A stretch of DNA of 64,000 nt from Burkholderia anthina. GTDB taxonomy: Bacteria > Pseudomonadota > Gammaproteobacteria > Burkholderiales > Burkholderiaceae. The stretch lies in assembly GCF_001547525.1 (NCBI RefSeq), contig NZ_CM003768.1:2604001-2668000 (forward strand), written 5' to 3'. This document shows, piece after piece, positions 18,175 through 26,598 of this stretch. How positions within the stretch are numbered: position 1 is the stretch's first letter; each line of letters starts with the position of its first letter. A model generated the notes under the pieces. The model worked only from the letters and a program-made list of their open reading frames with translations. It did not search any database and was not told where the DNA came from. The position numbers were made by a program, and so were the translations under genes.

Positions 18175-19062
18175 TCACGCGCGGTCGGATTGCGGGCGGC
18201 CGGCCGGCGCGCGGAACACGAGCGCGAGCCCGGCGATGATCGCGCCCATGCCGGCGAGCGCGAGCGGCTCGGGCCGGTTGCCGAGCCACGCGGCATCCAT
18301 CAGCGTGGTGACGACCGGCACGAGATAGAACAGGCTCGTCACGTTCACGAGATCGCCGCGCTGCATCAATCGGTAGAACAGCAGTTGCGCGATCACCGAA
18401 ATCACGATGCCGAGCCACAGCAGCGGCACGACGAACGCCCAGTTCAGCTCGAACGACACCGGCCGGAACGGCACGATCGCGACGCACAGCGCGAGGCCGA
18501 TCGCGTTCTGCATCGGCAGCACGTCGGCGGGCGCCGCGCGCACGCGCTTTTGCAGCAGCGAGCCGACGGTCAGCGCGACGAGCGCCGTGAGCGCGCACGC
18601 GATGCCGGCCGCCGACAGGCCGCCCGTCCCGCCGCTCACGCCGCGACCGACGACGAGCGCGAGGCCGGCGAGCGACAGCGCGAGCCCCGCGATGCGCGCC
18701 GGCTGCCAGCGCCGCTCGACGATCGCGAGCGTGAGGATCGGCTGCACGCCGAGGATCGTCGCGAGCACGCCGGGCGCGATGCCGCGCTCGAGCGCGAGCA
18801 GATAGAAGATCGAATAGCCGCCCATCATCAGCAATCCGGTCAGCGCGGCCATGCGCCGCTCGCCGCGCGGCGGCAGCCAGCGTTTGCGCATGAAGGCCAG
18901 CACGAGCAGCACGAATGAGGCGAGCGCGAAACGGGCAGTGAGAAAGGCGAACGCGGAGGCGTGCCGCAAACCGAGTTCAGCGAAGATCGCGCCGCTGCTC
19001 CACAGCAGCACGAAGAGCGACGTCGCGCCATGCGCGGCAAGCGCGCGTTTGAACGAAACCAT
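18175..19062 (-). CDS. EamA-family (drug/metabolite) transporter
   Basis: Inner-membrane exporter of the DMT superfamily, about ten transmembrane helices in two EamA repeats, 295 residues from ATG 19062. That start has AGGTGGA at the right distance; an in-frame ATG at 19098 has no ribosome-binding site. Recognisable segments are TSLFVLLWSSGAIFAELGLR at the N-terminus, PGVLATILGVQPILTLAI closing repeat one, and LFYLVPVVTTLMDAAWLGN in repeat two. The substrate is unknown (amino acids or metabolites in characterised relatives). Confidence 0.88.
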   Translation of the reverse strand: MVSFKRALAAHGATSLFVLLWSSGAIFAELGLRHASAFAFLTARFALASFVLLVLAFMRKRWLPPRGERRMAALTGLLMMGGYSIFYLLALERGIAPGVLATILGVQPILTLAIVERRWQPARIAGLALSLAGLALVVGRGVSGGTGGLSAAGIACALTALVALTVGSLLQKRVRAAPADVLPMQNAIGLALCVAIVPFRPVSFELNWAFVVPLLWLGIVISVIAQLLFYRLMQRGDLVNVTSLFYLVPVVTTLMDAAWLGNRPEPLALAGMGAIIAGLALVFRAPAGRPQSDRA

Positions 19063-19881
19063 GTGAATCCACCTGTCGAACGGATCGAAACGTTCCATCC
19101 GCGCGCGGCAACGTGCCGTGCGTCATGACGCACGCACGTGCAGACAACGGGGCGAATGGAAGACGAAGAAGCCGGCGAGTCAGCCGGCGCGTGCCGCCGG
19201 CGGGGGCGGCGCGGCGCAGACGCGCGGCGGTGCGACAGGAGGAGGAAGGACCGACGGATGCATGCACGCCCGCGGCCGCGAGTCGAACTGCGGCCGGGAT
19301 GTTGCGCGGGCGGACGTGAGCGGATGCATCGTGTCGGAATGCGATTGAACGCGAATGAAAGCCAAAGGTACCGCAAGGCAGCCGTCGAACGCAACTGCTG
19401 TCGGCGGCGGCGCATCGCGGGTGGGGCGATAGGTCGCGGCGATGCAAGGCGGCGCCGGCTTGCCGGCCGATGCGCATGCAAGCTTTCGGCGAACGGAAGA
19501 AGGCGATCGGCAAGCGACGCGCGCGAGGTGATGTCAGCGCCGATCGCGGGCGTGTTCCGACGATTGCGCGCGGCGCAAGCGAAACGGGACGCGCGTTGCG
19601 TCGATCGCGCGTGCGCGGCGGCGCGGGACGGTTTCGGTAGGCAGCCGCATTCGACAGGGTATGATGGGGGTAACCGGGTGGGCAAGTGCGTGCCCGGCGC
19701 AGTGGTTGATTGGAGACATTCGACGAATTCGCGGCACTTCGCCCGCTTCTTCTTCTTTTCGCGCTTCGATAAACCGTGAACAATGGGATCACGCGCAACG
19801 CTCCGCCGAGAGCGGCGCGGATCGTGCATTTGCCGGCTCGCCAGCGGGCCGGGTTTCAAGATTCAAGAGTGGGGAACCATC
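19063..19881. other. Long intergenic region, no convincing gene
   Basis: These 819 bp contain open frames of up to 213 codons (for example 19138-19779 plus), but they are Arg-rich with scattered AGG/CGA codons and no ribosome-binding site, so I treat them as chance frames. The region should hold the promoters of the divergent EamA and 70-residue-protein genes; a TATGAT-like hexamer lies near 19660 with no convincing -35. Confidence 0.4.
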
Positions 19882-20094
19882 ATGCATATCGGGTCGATCG
19901 TCTGCACTACCCATATCGCCGTGCCGAAGGGCGCGCGCGGCATCGTCCAGCGCATCCTGGGCGACATGGCCATGGTGACCTGGTACGCGGGCGTGCCGGG
20001 TGAGTCGAAAGAACTCAACACCGAGCCGTTCTTTCTCGAGGACCTGATCGACACCGGCGAATCGGTTCTGCCGGCCGGCGCGGCGCTTCACTAA
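19882..20094 (+). CDS. Conserved 70-residue hypothetical protein
   Basis: From ATG 19882, MHIGSIVCTTHIAVPKGARG, 70 residues, soluble, with two-thirds beta-prone sequence (RILGDMAMVTWYAGVPG). Codon use is chromosome-typical and clearly different from the preceding non-coding 800 bp. I do not recognise the family; the sequence looks like a small SH3-like or KOW-like beta protein, which is only an impression. It precedes the SrkA-type kinase by 47 bp and may be cotranscribed with it. Confidence 0.65.
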   Translation: MHIGSIVCTTHIAVPKGARGIVQRILGDMAMVTWYAGVPGESKELNTEPFFLEDLIDTGESVLPAGAALH

Positions 20095-20141
20095 GCACCG
20101 GACGCTCGTCTTTCGGTCCGGCTGGCGGCACAATGCGGGGC

Positions 20142-21164
20142 ATGACCGACACCGCTTCCGCTCCCGCTTCTCCCGCCAGCCCGCCGTTCGCCGGCCTCAC
20201 GCCCGAGTGCGTGCTCGACGCGCTCGACAGCGTGCTGATGCCGGCCGGCCTGCGCACCGACGGGCGCCTGCTCGCCCTCAACAGCTACGAAAACCGCGTC
20301 TACCAGGTCGGTATCGAAGACGGCCCGCCGGTCGTCGCGAAGTTCTATCGCCCGGCGCGCTGGTCGGACGACGCGATTCTCGAAGAGCATGCGTTCGTCG
20401 CCGAACTCGCCGCGCGCGAGATTCCGGCGGTGCCCGCGCGAGCCTTCGACGGCCGCACGCTGCACGCGTTCGACGGCTTCCGCTTCTCGATCTTCGAGCG
20501 GCGCGGCGGCCGCGCACCCGATCTCGACCGCAGCGACACGCTCGAATGGCTCGGCCGCTTCATCGGCCGCATTCATGCGGTCGGCGCGACGCAGCCGTAT
20601 GTCGCGCGTCCCGTGCTCGACATCGGTACGTTCGGCTACGAGCCGCGCGACTACCTGCTCGCGCACGATTTCATTCCGGATGACGTAAGGCCGGCGTACG
20701 AGACCGCGGTCGCACTCGCGCTCGAAGGCGTCGAGGCCGCGTTCGAGCGCGCGGGCGAGATCCGCCTGCTGCGCACGCACGGCGACTGTCATCCGAGCAA
20801 CGTGCTGTGGACCGATGCCGGCCCGCATTTCGTCGACTTCGACGACAGCCGGATGGCGCCGGCCGTCCAGGATCTGTGGCTGCTGCTGCCGGGCGATCGC
20901 GAAGGCGCGTCGCGCGCGCTGGCGGACCTGCTCGCCGGCTACGAGGATTTCTGCGAATTCGAGCCGCGCGAGCTGCATCTGGTCGAAGCGCTGCGGACGC
21001 TGCGGCTGATCCACTACGCGGCGTGGCTCGCGCGGCGCTGGGACGACCCGGCGTTTCCGGCCGCGTTCCCGTGGTTCAACACGCATCGTTACTGGGAAGC
21101 GCGCGTGCTCGAATTGCGCGAGCAGATCGGCGCGATGCAGGAAGGGCCGCTCTGGCCCGTGTGA
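20142..21164 (+). CDS. srkA: SrkA/YihE-type stress-response kinase
   Basis: Eukaryotic-like Ser/Thr kinase of the APH fold (YihE/RdoA), which in E. coli counters stress-induced cell death. About 340 residues. The kinase core shows LNSYENRVYQVG (nucleotide loop), VVAKFYRP (ATP-binding lysine), the catalytic loop THGDCHPSNVLW and the metal-binding HFVDFDDSRM, and ends with the family's WFNTHRYWEARVLELREQ. The start is either ATG 20142 (MTDTASAPAS) or ATG 20133; neither has a strong ribosome-binding site. It is followed by a convergent aldehyde dehydrogenase. Confidence 0.92.
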   Translation: MTDTASAPASPASPPFAGLTPECVLDALDSVLMPAGLRTDGRLLALNSYENRVYQVGIEDGPPVVAKFYRPARWSDDAILEEHAFVAELAAREIPAVPARAFDGRTLHAFDGFRFSIFERRGGRAPDLDRSDTLEWLGRFIGRIHAVGATQPYVARPVLDIGTFGYEPRDYLLAHDFIPDDVRPAYETAVALALEGVEAAFERAGEIRLLRTHGDCHPSNVLWTDAGPHFVDFDDSRMAPAVQDLWLLLPGDREGASRALADLLAGYEDFCEFEPRELHLVEALRTLRLIHYAAWLARRWDDPAFPAAFPWFNTHRYWEARVLELREQIGAMQEGPLWPV

Positions 21165-21239
21165 TGGACGACGGCTGCGTGCGCGGCATCCCATGCCGTG
21201 CGGCAAGGGCCGCGGCGCGACGCGCGCGGCCCGTCTACC

Positions 21240-22682
21240 TCAGAACTTCAGCATCACCTTGATCAGCGCGGCGAAGCGCTTGCCGTACGGCGGCGCGAGC
21301 AGGTTGCGCGCGTTCAGCCGCGCCTGCGTGAGCACGGGCTTCATCTTCGAGAACGTGACGAAGCCGTCGTAGCCGTGATACGCGCCCATGCCGCTCGCGC
21401 CGACGCCGCCGAACGGCAAACTGCCGCACGCGATGTGCATCAGCGTTTCGTTGACCGTTACGCCGCCGGAGATCGTTTCGTGCATCACGCGGTCGACCGT
21501 GCCGCCATCCTCGTCGAACAGGTATAGCGCAAGCGGACGCGGGCGCGCATTGACGTATGCGATCGCTTCGTCGAGCCGTTCGTACGGCACGAGCGGCAGC
21601 AGCGGCCCGAAGATTTCCTCCTGCATCAGTTGCGACGCGGCCGGCACCCGCGTGAGCGCGCACGGCACGAAGCGGCGCGACACGGGATCGGACTGCGCGT
21701 CGGACAGCGGATGCAACTGCGCGCCGCCCGCCTGCGCGTCGCTCGCGAGTTGCTGCAGGCGTGCGTAGTGGCGCGGCGACACGATCGTCGTGTAGTCGCC
21801 GTTGGCCGACAGGTCCGGATACAGCTTCGCGAAGCGGGTTCGCGCGCGTTCGATGAACGCGCCTTCCATCCCGCGCGGCAGCAGCACGTAGTCGGGCGCG
21901 ATGCAGGTCTGGCCGGCGTTCAGCGTCTTGCCGGCGACGATCGCGTCGACGGCCGCGTCGAAGCGCGCATTCGGGCCGATGATCGCCGGCGACTTGCCGC
22001 CGAGCTCGAGCGTGACGGGCGTGAGGTTGTCGGCGGCCGCGCGCATCACGTGGCGGCCGACCTGCGTGGAGCCGGTGAACAGCAGATGGTCGAACGGCAG
22101 CGCGCTGAATGCGGCGCCGACCTCCGCGTCGCCGTTGACGACCGCGACGTGGTCGCGCGTGAAGGTCTTGCCGATGAGCTGCTCGAACAGCGCCGACGTG
22201 CGCGGCGTCAGTTCGGACATCTTGATGATTGCGCGGTTGCCGGCGGCGAGCGCGCAGATCAGCGGGCCGACCGCGAGCAGCACCGGGTAGTTCCACGGCA
22301 CGACGATGCCGACCACGCCGAGCGGCTGCGGTATCACCTTCGCGCGCGCCGGGCGCAGCCATTTGTTCATCGGCTTGCGGATCGGCTTCATCCAGCGCTT
22401 GCCGTGCTTCAGCGCGTCGTCGATCTCTTCCTTCGCCATCCAGATTTCCGACAGCAGCACTTCCTGCTTCGCGCGATGGCCGAAATCGGCGCTGATCGCG
22501 TCGGCGAGCGCATCCGCATGGTCGATCAGCATCGTGCGCAGCGCGCGCAGGTGCTGCGCACGCGTGTCCCACGCCGGGTACGGTGCGCGCAGGTACGCCG
22601 CGCGCTGGTCGTGCAGCAGCGACGTCAGCGCATCGACCGACGGGCGTGCTTGCGGAGCCAGTTCGGGCAGGTCGTTCTTCAT
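21240..22682 (-). CDS. calB: Coniferyl aldehyde dehydrogenase
   Basis: NAD(P)-dependent aldehyde dehydrogenase, 480 residues, closest by pattern to coniferyl-aldehyde dehydrogenases, which oxidise coniferaldehyde to ferulate in lignin-derived aromatic catabolism. Catalytic residues: E226 (TLELGGKSP) and C260 (NAGQTCIAPDYV); the N-terminal cofactor fold includes VVPWNYPVLLAVGP. The start has an excellent GGAGGAGACGAC site. The start codon overlaps by four bases (ATGA) the stop of an upstream open frame (22679-23179). The divergent GMC oxidoreductase may act on related alcohols. Confidence 0.87.
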   Translation of the reverse strand: MKNDLPELAPQARPSVDALTSLLHDQRAAYLRAPYPAWDTRAQHLRALRTMLIDHADALADAISADFGHRAKQEVLLSEIWMAKEEIDDALKHGKRWMKPIRKPMNKWLRPARAKVIPQPLGVVGIVVPWNYPVLLAVGPLICALAAGNRAIIKMSELTPRTSALFEQLIGKTFTRDHVAVVNGDAEVGAAFSALPFDHLLFTGSTQVGRHVMRAAADNLTPVTLELGGKSPAIIGPNARFDAAVDAIVAGKTLNAGQTCIAPDYVLLPRGMEGAFIERARTRFAKLYPDLSANGDYTTIVSPRHYARLQQLASDAQAGGAQLHPLSDAQSDPVSRRFVPCALTRVPAASQLMQEEIFGPLLPLVPYERLDEAIAYVNARPRPLALYLFDEDGGTVDRVMHETISGGVTVNETLMHIACGSLPFGGVGASGMGAYHGYDGFVTFSKMKPVLTQARLNARNLLAPPYGKRFAALIKVMLKF

Positions 22683-23179
22683 GTCGTCTCCTCCAGTTGG
22701 GCCTGGCTGGTCGGCCGGCCGTCACGCCGCACGCTCGGCGAGCGCGGCGACGCGGATCGGGTGATGCGTGTCGCGCGGCACGGGGCCGGATGCGACGGGT
22801 GCTCGAAAACCGGTTGATGCATGCGGCCGGCGTCGTATCCGCGCGACGGTGTCCGTGTCCGAAAGTCGTGCCGCACGGCACGCGCGCACGGCCCGATGCG
22901 GTGACGCGCGGGCACGCGACGCCGTCTTGCGAGCGTGTGCCGGCGCAACGCGGCAGCGTCGCGCGACGGGTCCGTGACGGCGTGTCGCCGCGCGTCGTGC
23001 GACGGCGCCGAGACACCGTCCAAACGGTCGGCGACGACACGCGCCGTTCGATTTCGACCGAGGGCGCGCATCACGCCGCGCAGCGTCGCGCGGGCCGCCG
23101 TTTGAAATGAAATGCGGGCCGCGCGCTTGACCTCTGGATCACCCGGTCGGCACGCGGCCTGCAGGATCTGGCGCTGCAT
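22679..23179 (-). CDS. Candidate upstream ORF overlapping calB (doubtful)
   Basis: A 166-codon frame starting MQRQILQAACRPGDPEVKRA. In its favour: a strong GGGAGGAATGACG site directly before ATG 23179, well-chosen codons for the first 20-40 residues, and an exact ATGA overlap with calB, which is typical of translational coupling. Against: the rest is Arg/His/Pro-rich with CGA, AGA and ACA codons and resembles no family, as expected of a shadow frame. It may be a leader ORF, a decayed gene or chance. The remaining upstream stretch, 23180-23335, holds an AT-rich patch near 23250-23270. Confidence 0.3.
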   Translation of the reverse strand: MQRQILQAACRPGDPEVKRAARISFQTAARATLRGVMRALGRNRTARVVADRLDGVSAPSHDARRHAVTDPSRDAAALRRHTLARRRRVPARHRIGPCARAVRHDFRTRTPSRGYDAGRMHQPVFEHPSHPAPCRATRITRSASPRSPSVRRDGRPTSQAQLEETT

Positions 23180-23335
23180 CGTCATTCCTCCCGTTTCGCG
23201 ACGAATCGGCTTCTCGTGGCCGGTGCATCGCGCGAAGCGCATCGACACATCTTAAATTTAGTTCACGCGGGCGTTTAGAGGAATCGCTCTTGAATCGGCG
23301 CGCCGCGCACGGGACGGCCATTCCTACAATGCCCC

Positions 23336-23583
23336 GAGGGTCTGTTTGCAGATGGAACACGCATGCGTTGCCGCGAGAACGGCCGCTCGCGGCGTCGCGC
23401 GCCTCGCGAGCGGCCGTTCTCGTGGCAACTCCAAATTAAAAAAATCATGTCACGGGAATGCCCGAAATCGCCCGTCCCCCAAGAGGACTTCCTTCGGGGC
23501 GTATGGCGGCGTCGCTCGTCGCTCCTTGCCCTACGAGCGATTTCGGGCATTCGCATGCGTGTTCCATCTGCAAACAGGCCCTC
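23336..23583 (+). repeat. 248-bp nested palindrome folding as a three-way junction
   Basis: Three nested inverted repeats. The outer arms are 32 bp (23336-23367 with 23552-23583), with one T/G mismatch. Stem A is 24 bp (23368-23391 with 23405-23428), one G/T, 13-nt loop. Stem B is 15 bp (23457-23471 with 23537-23551) and encloses a smaller CCCC/GGGG-GAGG/CCTT hairpin (23477-23499). Both inner stems abut the outer arms with no gap; the only linker is 28 nt, containing seven A residues. Each imperfect pair is G-U on the plus-strand RNA but A-C on the other, favouring a plus-strand transcript. It lies just upstream of the GMC gene. Confidence 0.85.
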
Positions 23584-23646
23584 CAAAGAGGAGACACGGT
23601 CGCGCGGCGGTGCCGGGCGCCCTCCATGACACGACGGAGACGTGAC

Positions 23647-25287
23647 ATGCAATACGACTACATCATCGTGGGCGGAGGTTCGGGCGGAGCGAGCCTTGCC
23701 GGCCGTCTCGCCGACGCCTGCCCCGATGCGACGATCGCGCTGATCGAGGCCGGCTCGCATACGGAGCGCAATCTGCTCGTCAACATGCCGGTCGGCATCG
23801 CGGCGCTGGTGCCGTTCAAGCTCGGCACGAACTACGGCTACGAGACGGTGCCGCAGCCGGGCCTCGGCGGGCGGCGCGGTTACCAGCCGCGCGGGCGCGG
23901 GATGGGCGGCTCGAGCGCGATCAACGCGATGATCTATACGCGCGGCCACCCGGGCGACTACGACGAGTGGGCGCAACTGGGCGCGACGGGCTGGGGCTGG
24001 CAGGACGTGCTGCCGTATTTCCGCCGCGCGGAAGGCAACGAGCGCGGCGCGGATGCATGGCACGGCGCGGACGGCCCGCTCACGGTGTCGGATCTGCGCT
24101 TTCGCAATCCGTTCTCCGAACGATTCATCCAGGCCGCGCAAGCGGCCGGCTATCCGCTGAACGACGACTTCAACGGCGCGACGCAGGAAGGCGTCGGCTT
24201 CTATCAGGTCACGCATCGCGACGGCGCGCGCTGCAGCGTGGCGCGCGCGTATATCTACGGCCGCAACCGGCCGAACCTGCACGTGATCACCGATGCGACG
24301 GTGCTGCGCGTCGGCTTCGACGGCAAGCGCGCGGTCGGCGTCGTCGTGTCGCGCGACGGGCGGGTCGAGACGCTCGGCGCGCGCGCGGAAGTGATCCTGT
24401 CGGCCGGCGCGTTCAATTCGCCGCAACTGCTGATGTGTTCGGGGATCGGCCCGGCCGAACAGTTGCGCCGGCACGGGATCGCGGTCGTGCACGATGCGCC
24501 GGACGTCGGCGCGAACCTGATCGACCACATCGACTTCATCATCAACACGCGCGTGAATTCGTCGGAGCTGGTCGGCGTGTGCCTGCGCGGCATCGCGAAG
24601 ATGACGCCGGCGCTCGTGCGCTATTTCTCGCGCCGCACGGGGATGATGACGAGCAACGTCGCGGAGGCCGGCGGCTTCATCAAGAGCGACCCATCGCTCG
24701 AGCGTCCCGACCTGCAACTGCATTTCTGCACGGCGCTCGTCGACGATCACAACCGCAAGATGCACTGGGGCTTCGGCTATTCGCTGCACGTGTGCGCACT
24801 GCGGCCGTTCAGCCGCGGCACGGTCGCGCTCGCGAGCGGCGATGCGCGCGATGCGCCGCTGATCGATCCGCGCTTCTTCAGCGATTCACGCGACCTCGAC
24901 CTGCTGGTGCGCGGCACGCAGGCGATGCGCCGCATCCTGTCGCAGGCGCCGCTGGCGTCGCAGGGCGGGCGCGAGCTGTACACGCGGCCGGACCAGAGCG
25001 AAGCGGAGCTGCGCGCGACGATCGTCGCGCATGCGGACACGATCTATCACCCGGTCGGCACCTGCCGGATGGGCTCGGATGCGCGCGCGGTCGTCGATCC
25101 GCAACTGCGCGTGCGCGGCGTCGACGGATTGCGCGTGGTGGATGCGTCGGTGATGCCGACGCTGGTCGGCGGGAACACGAATGCGCCGTCGGTGATGATC
25201 GGCGAACGCGCGGCGGACTTCATCGCCGCGGCGCGCAAGGGCGGCGTGCCGCGCGGCGAGGCGGCCGCGGCGGTGCACGGTCGCTAA
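23647..25287 (+). CDS. GMC-family FAD-dependent oxidoreductase (choline/alcohol dehydrogenase type)
   Basis: Flavoprotein of the glucose-methanol-choline family, 546 residues from ATG 23647 (GGAGAC upstream). The FAD Rossmann motif GGGSGG is at 9-14, GMC signature 1 reads GRGMGGSSAINAMIYTRG, signature 2 contains LSAGAFNSPQLLMCSGIG, and the active-site His468 (HPVGTCRMG) and Asn510 (VGGNTNAPS) are in place. Members oxidise alcohols including choline, aromatic and long-chain alcohols. The longer upstream frame runs through the palindromic element and is not coding. The divergent calB suggests an aromatic or alkyl alcohol-aldehyde pathway (inference). Confidence 0.92.
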   Translation: MQYDYIIVGGGSGGASLAGRLADACPDATIALIEAGSHTERNLLVNMPVGIAALVPFKLGTNYGYETVPQPGLGGRRGYQPRGRGMGGSSAINAMIYTRGHPGDYDEWAQLGATGWGWQDVLPYFRRAEGNERGADAWHGADGPLTVSDLRFRNPFSERFIQAAQAAGYPLNDDFNGATQEGVGFYQVTHRDGARCSVARAYIYGRNRPNLHVITDATVLRVGFDGKRAVGVVVSRDGRVETLGARAEVILSAGAFNSPQLLMCSGIGPAEQLRRHGIAVVHDAPDVGANLIDHIDFIINTRVNSSELVGVCLRGIAKMTPALVRYFSRRTGMMTSNVAEAGGFIKSDPSLERPDLQLHFCTALVDDHNRKMHWGFGYSLHVCALRPFSRGTVALASGDARDAPLIDPRFFSDSRDLDLLVRGTQAMRRILSQAPLASQGGRELYTRPDQSEAELRATIVAHADTIYHPVGTCRMGSDARAVVDPQLRVRGVDGLRVVDASVMPTLVGGNTNAPSVMIGERAADFIAAARKGGVPRGEAAAAVHGR

Positions 25288-25364
25288 GCGGTGGGCAGCG
25301 GGCGGCGCGGCGATGCCGGGCCGGTTTCTCGCCGAGGCGCTGTGCCAGCGCCGAACGTGACGTG

Positions 25365-25880
25365 CTACGGCAACTGCGCCGTCGCTCGATCAAGAAAGGT
25401 GGGTGGCAAACTGATTCCGCCGAGTTCTTGCTCTTCGGCGTACATCAGTGCGTGCTCTTTCCAATAAAGGCTCACCGGCAGGCCAGACGTGTCCCGATAC
25501 GTTCGTTCGGCAAGGAGACGCTTTCCCTCCTTGTCGTACAGTCTAAGAACGATCGTGTTCCGAAAATAGCAGTATCGAGCTAGATAACTTCCGTCCGGAG
25601 AGTGTTCGCTGTCTCGCGCGTCAGGCTCGCAATCCGCACGCCGTTGCGCATCCTTCCAGTAGCCCCACACACATCCAAGGGCGACGACGACGGCAACTGC
25701 CGTGAAGGTACGTCTAACTAAAATCTTGACCTCTTGCGCAATGGCGCCGCCCCGGTCGCCTGGATTGGACAGGATCGAGTGCAGCAATCGAACGAGAGAA
25801 GCCAGTGTGACGATGGGTAAGGTTGCAACCAGAAGGATTGCCATTAGGGCAATGCCGGCTTCGTTGACGATTGTGCTCAT
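25365..25880 (-). CDS. Hypothetical membrane protein, lower GC (accessory)
   Basis: A 171-residue protein with two hydrophobic helices (about 8-30, GIALMAILLVATLPIVTLASL, written here only as the span, and 60-75, FTAVAVVVALGCVWGYW) and a C-terminal soluble part with DSEHSPDGSYLARYCYFRNT, where two cysteines (C84, C103) could pair. I recognise no family. Codon use (CTA, TTA, ATT, AGA) is AT-richer than the neighbours, pointing to horizontal acquisition. It lies beside a decayed insertion sequence. The start ATG 25880 is the first in frame. Confidence 0.6.
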   Translation of the reverse strand: MSTIVNEAGIALMAILLVATLPIVTLASLVRLLHSILSNPGDRGGAIAQEVKILVRRTFTAVAVVVALGCVWGYWKDAQRRADCEPDARDSEHSPDGSYLARYCYFRNTIVLRLYDKEGKRLLAERTYRDTSGLPVSLYWKEHALMYAEEQELGGISLPPTFLDRATAQLP

Positions 25881-26030
25881 GCGAATCTGAGTTGAATGGG
25901 TTGCCGCAACGTTATATAGCGGTAATCGGAAAATATGACGAAGTCACCGCCACGCTGGTGGCGCAGCTGCCATTGGCGAAACGAGCTATTTCGAACGGGA
26001 TAGTAGACGTTCTCGGAGCCGGATGTACGG

Positions 26031-26411
26031 CCGTCTCTACGCTTGATCGCGATGGTCGAGGCCACTCAGGAAATCGGCAATGTCAGCACGACCGAACGGC
26101 GTTACTACGTGTCGAGCTTGCCTGCTGACGCGGCCCGCATTGCACGGGCCGTGCGAGCGCATTGGCGGCATTGAAAACAGCATGCATCGGGTACAGGACG
26201 TGGCCATCGGTGAAGACCAGTGCCGGCTTCGCATAGATCACGCCGCTCAAAACTTGGCAATCTTGCGGCGTATCTGTTGGAACCTGCTCGAGGCAACCAA
26301 AGCACGAAGACCGGCATCAAGAATCGACGGCTCACGGCCGGGCCGGTGGTGCTTACCGCGCCGCCATCCTACGTTTGTGACATTTCATGCGATTGCGCTG
26401 CGAAATTGAGC
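26031..26411 (+). pseudogene. Decayed ISAs1-family transposase, C-terminal remnant
   Basis: Piecewise translation gives the C-terminal part of an ISAs1-type transposase: PSLRLIAMVEATQEIG, then TTERRYYVSSLPADAARIAR up to HW (26160-26165). An extra base near 26166 shifts to GIENSMHRVQDVAIGEDQCR and AAQNLAILRRI. A second shift near 26300 gives STKTGIKNRRLTAG, and a third gives AYRAAILR. The frame ends at a stop near 26411. No DDE N-terminal half and no terminal repeats were found. The flanks 25881-26030 and 26412-26598 hold no recognisable gene. Confidence 0.8.
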
Positions 26412-26598
26412 CCATTGCATAACGGGTCGAACCTGAACGAACAGGGCGCATGGCAAAGACAAGGATTGGGGAGATCGGTCGAGGTTTCAGGCAATCGCTT
26501 ATTGTCGCGAGCCAGGCGTCTGGGGCGGTTGAGCCAACCGAAGCTACGCTCGGCCCCCTCCGGCGGCCGGCGTAAGCTCGTGATTGGCGGGACACACG

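Noticed and set aside
19138..19779. 213-codon plus-strand frame in the long intergenic region
   Set aside because: Arg/Gly-rich composition, poor codon choice and no ribosome-binding site indicate a chance frame.
18840..19859. 339-codon minus-strand frame upstream of the EamA gene
   Set aside because: It overlaps the EamA gene in another frame and extends through AT-poor non-coding DNA; no family is recognisable.
23458..23646. Longer start for the GMC oxidoreductase
   Set aside because: The extension runs through the nested palindrome; the FAD motif sits at its usual place only from ATG 23647, which has a good ribosome-binding site.
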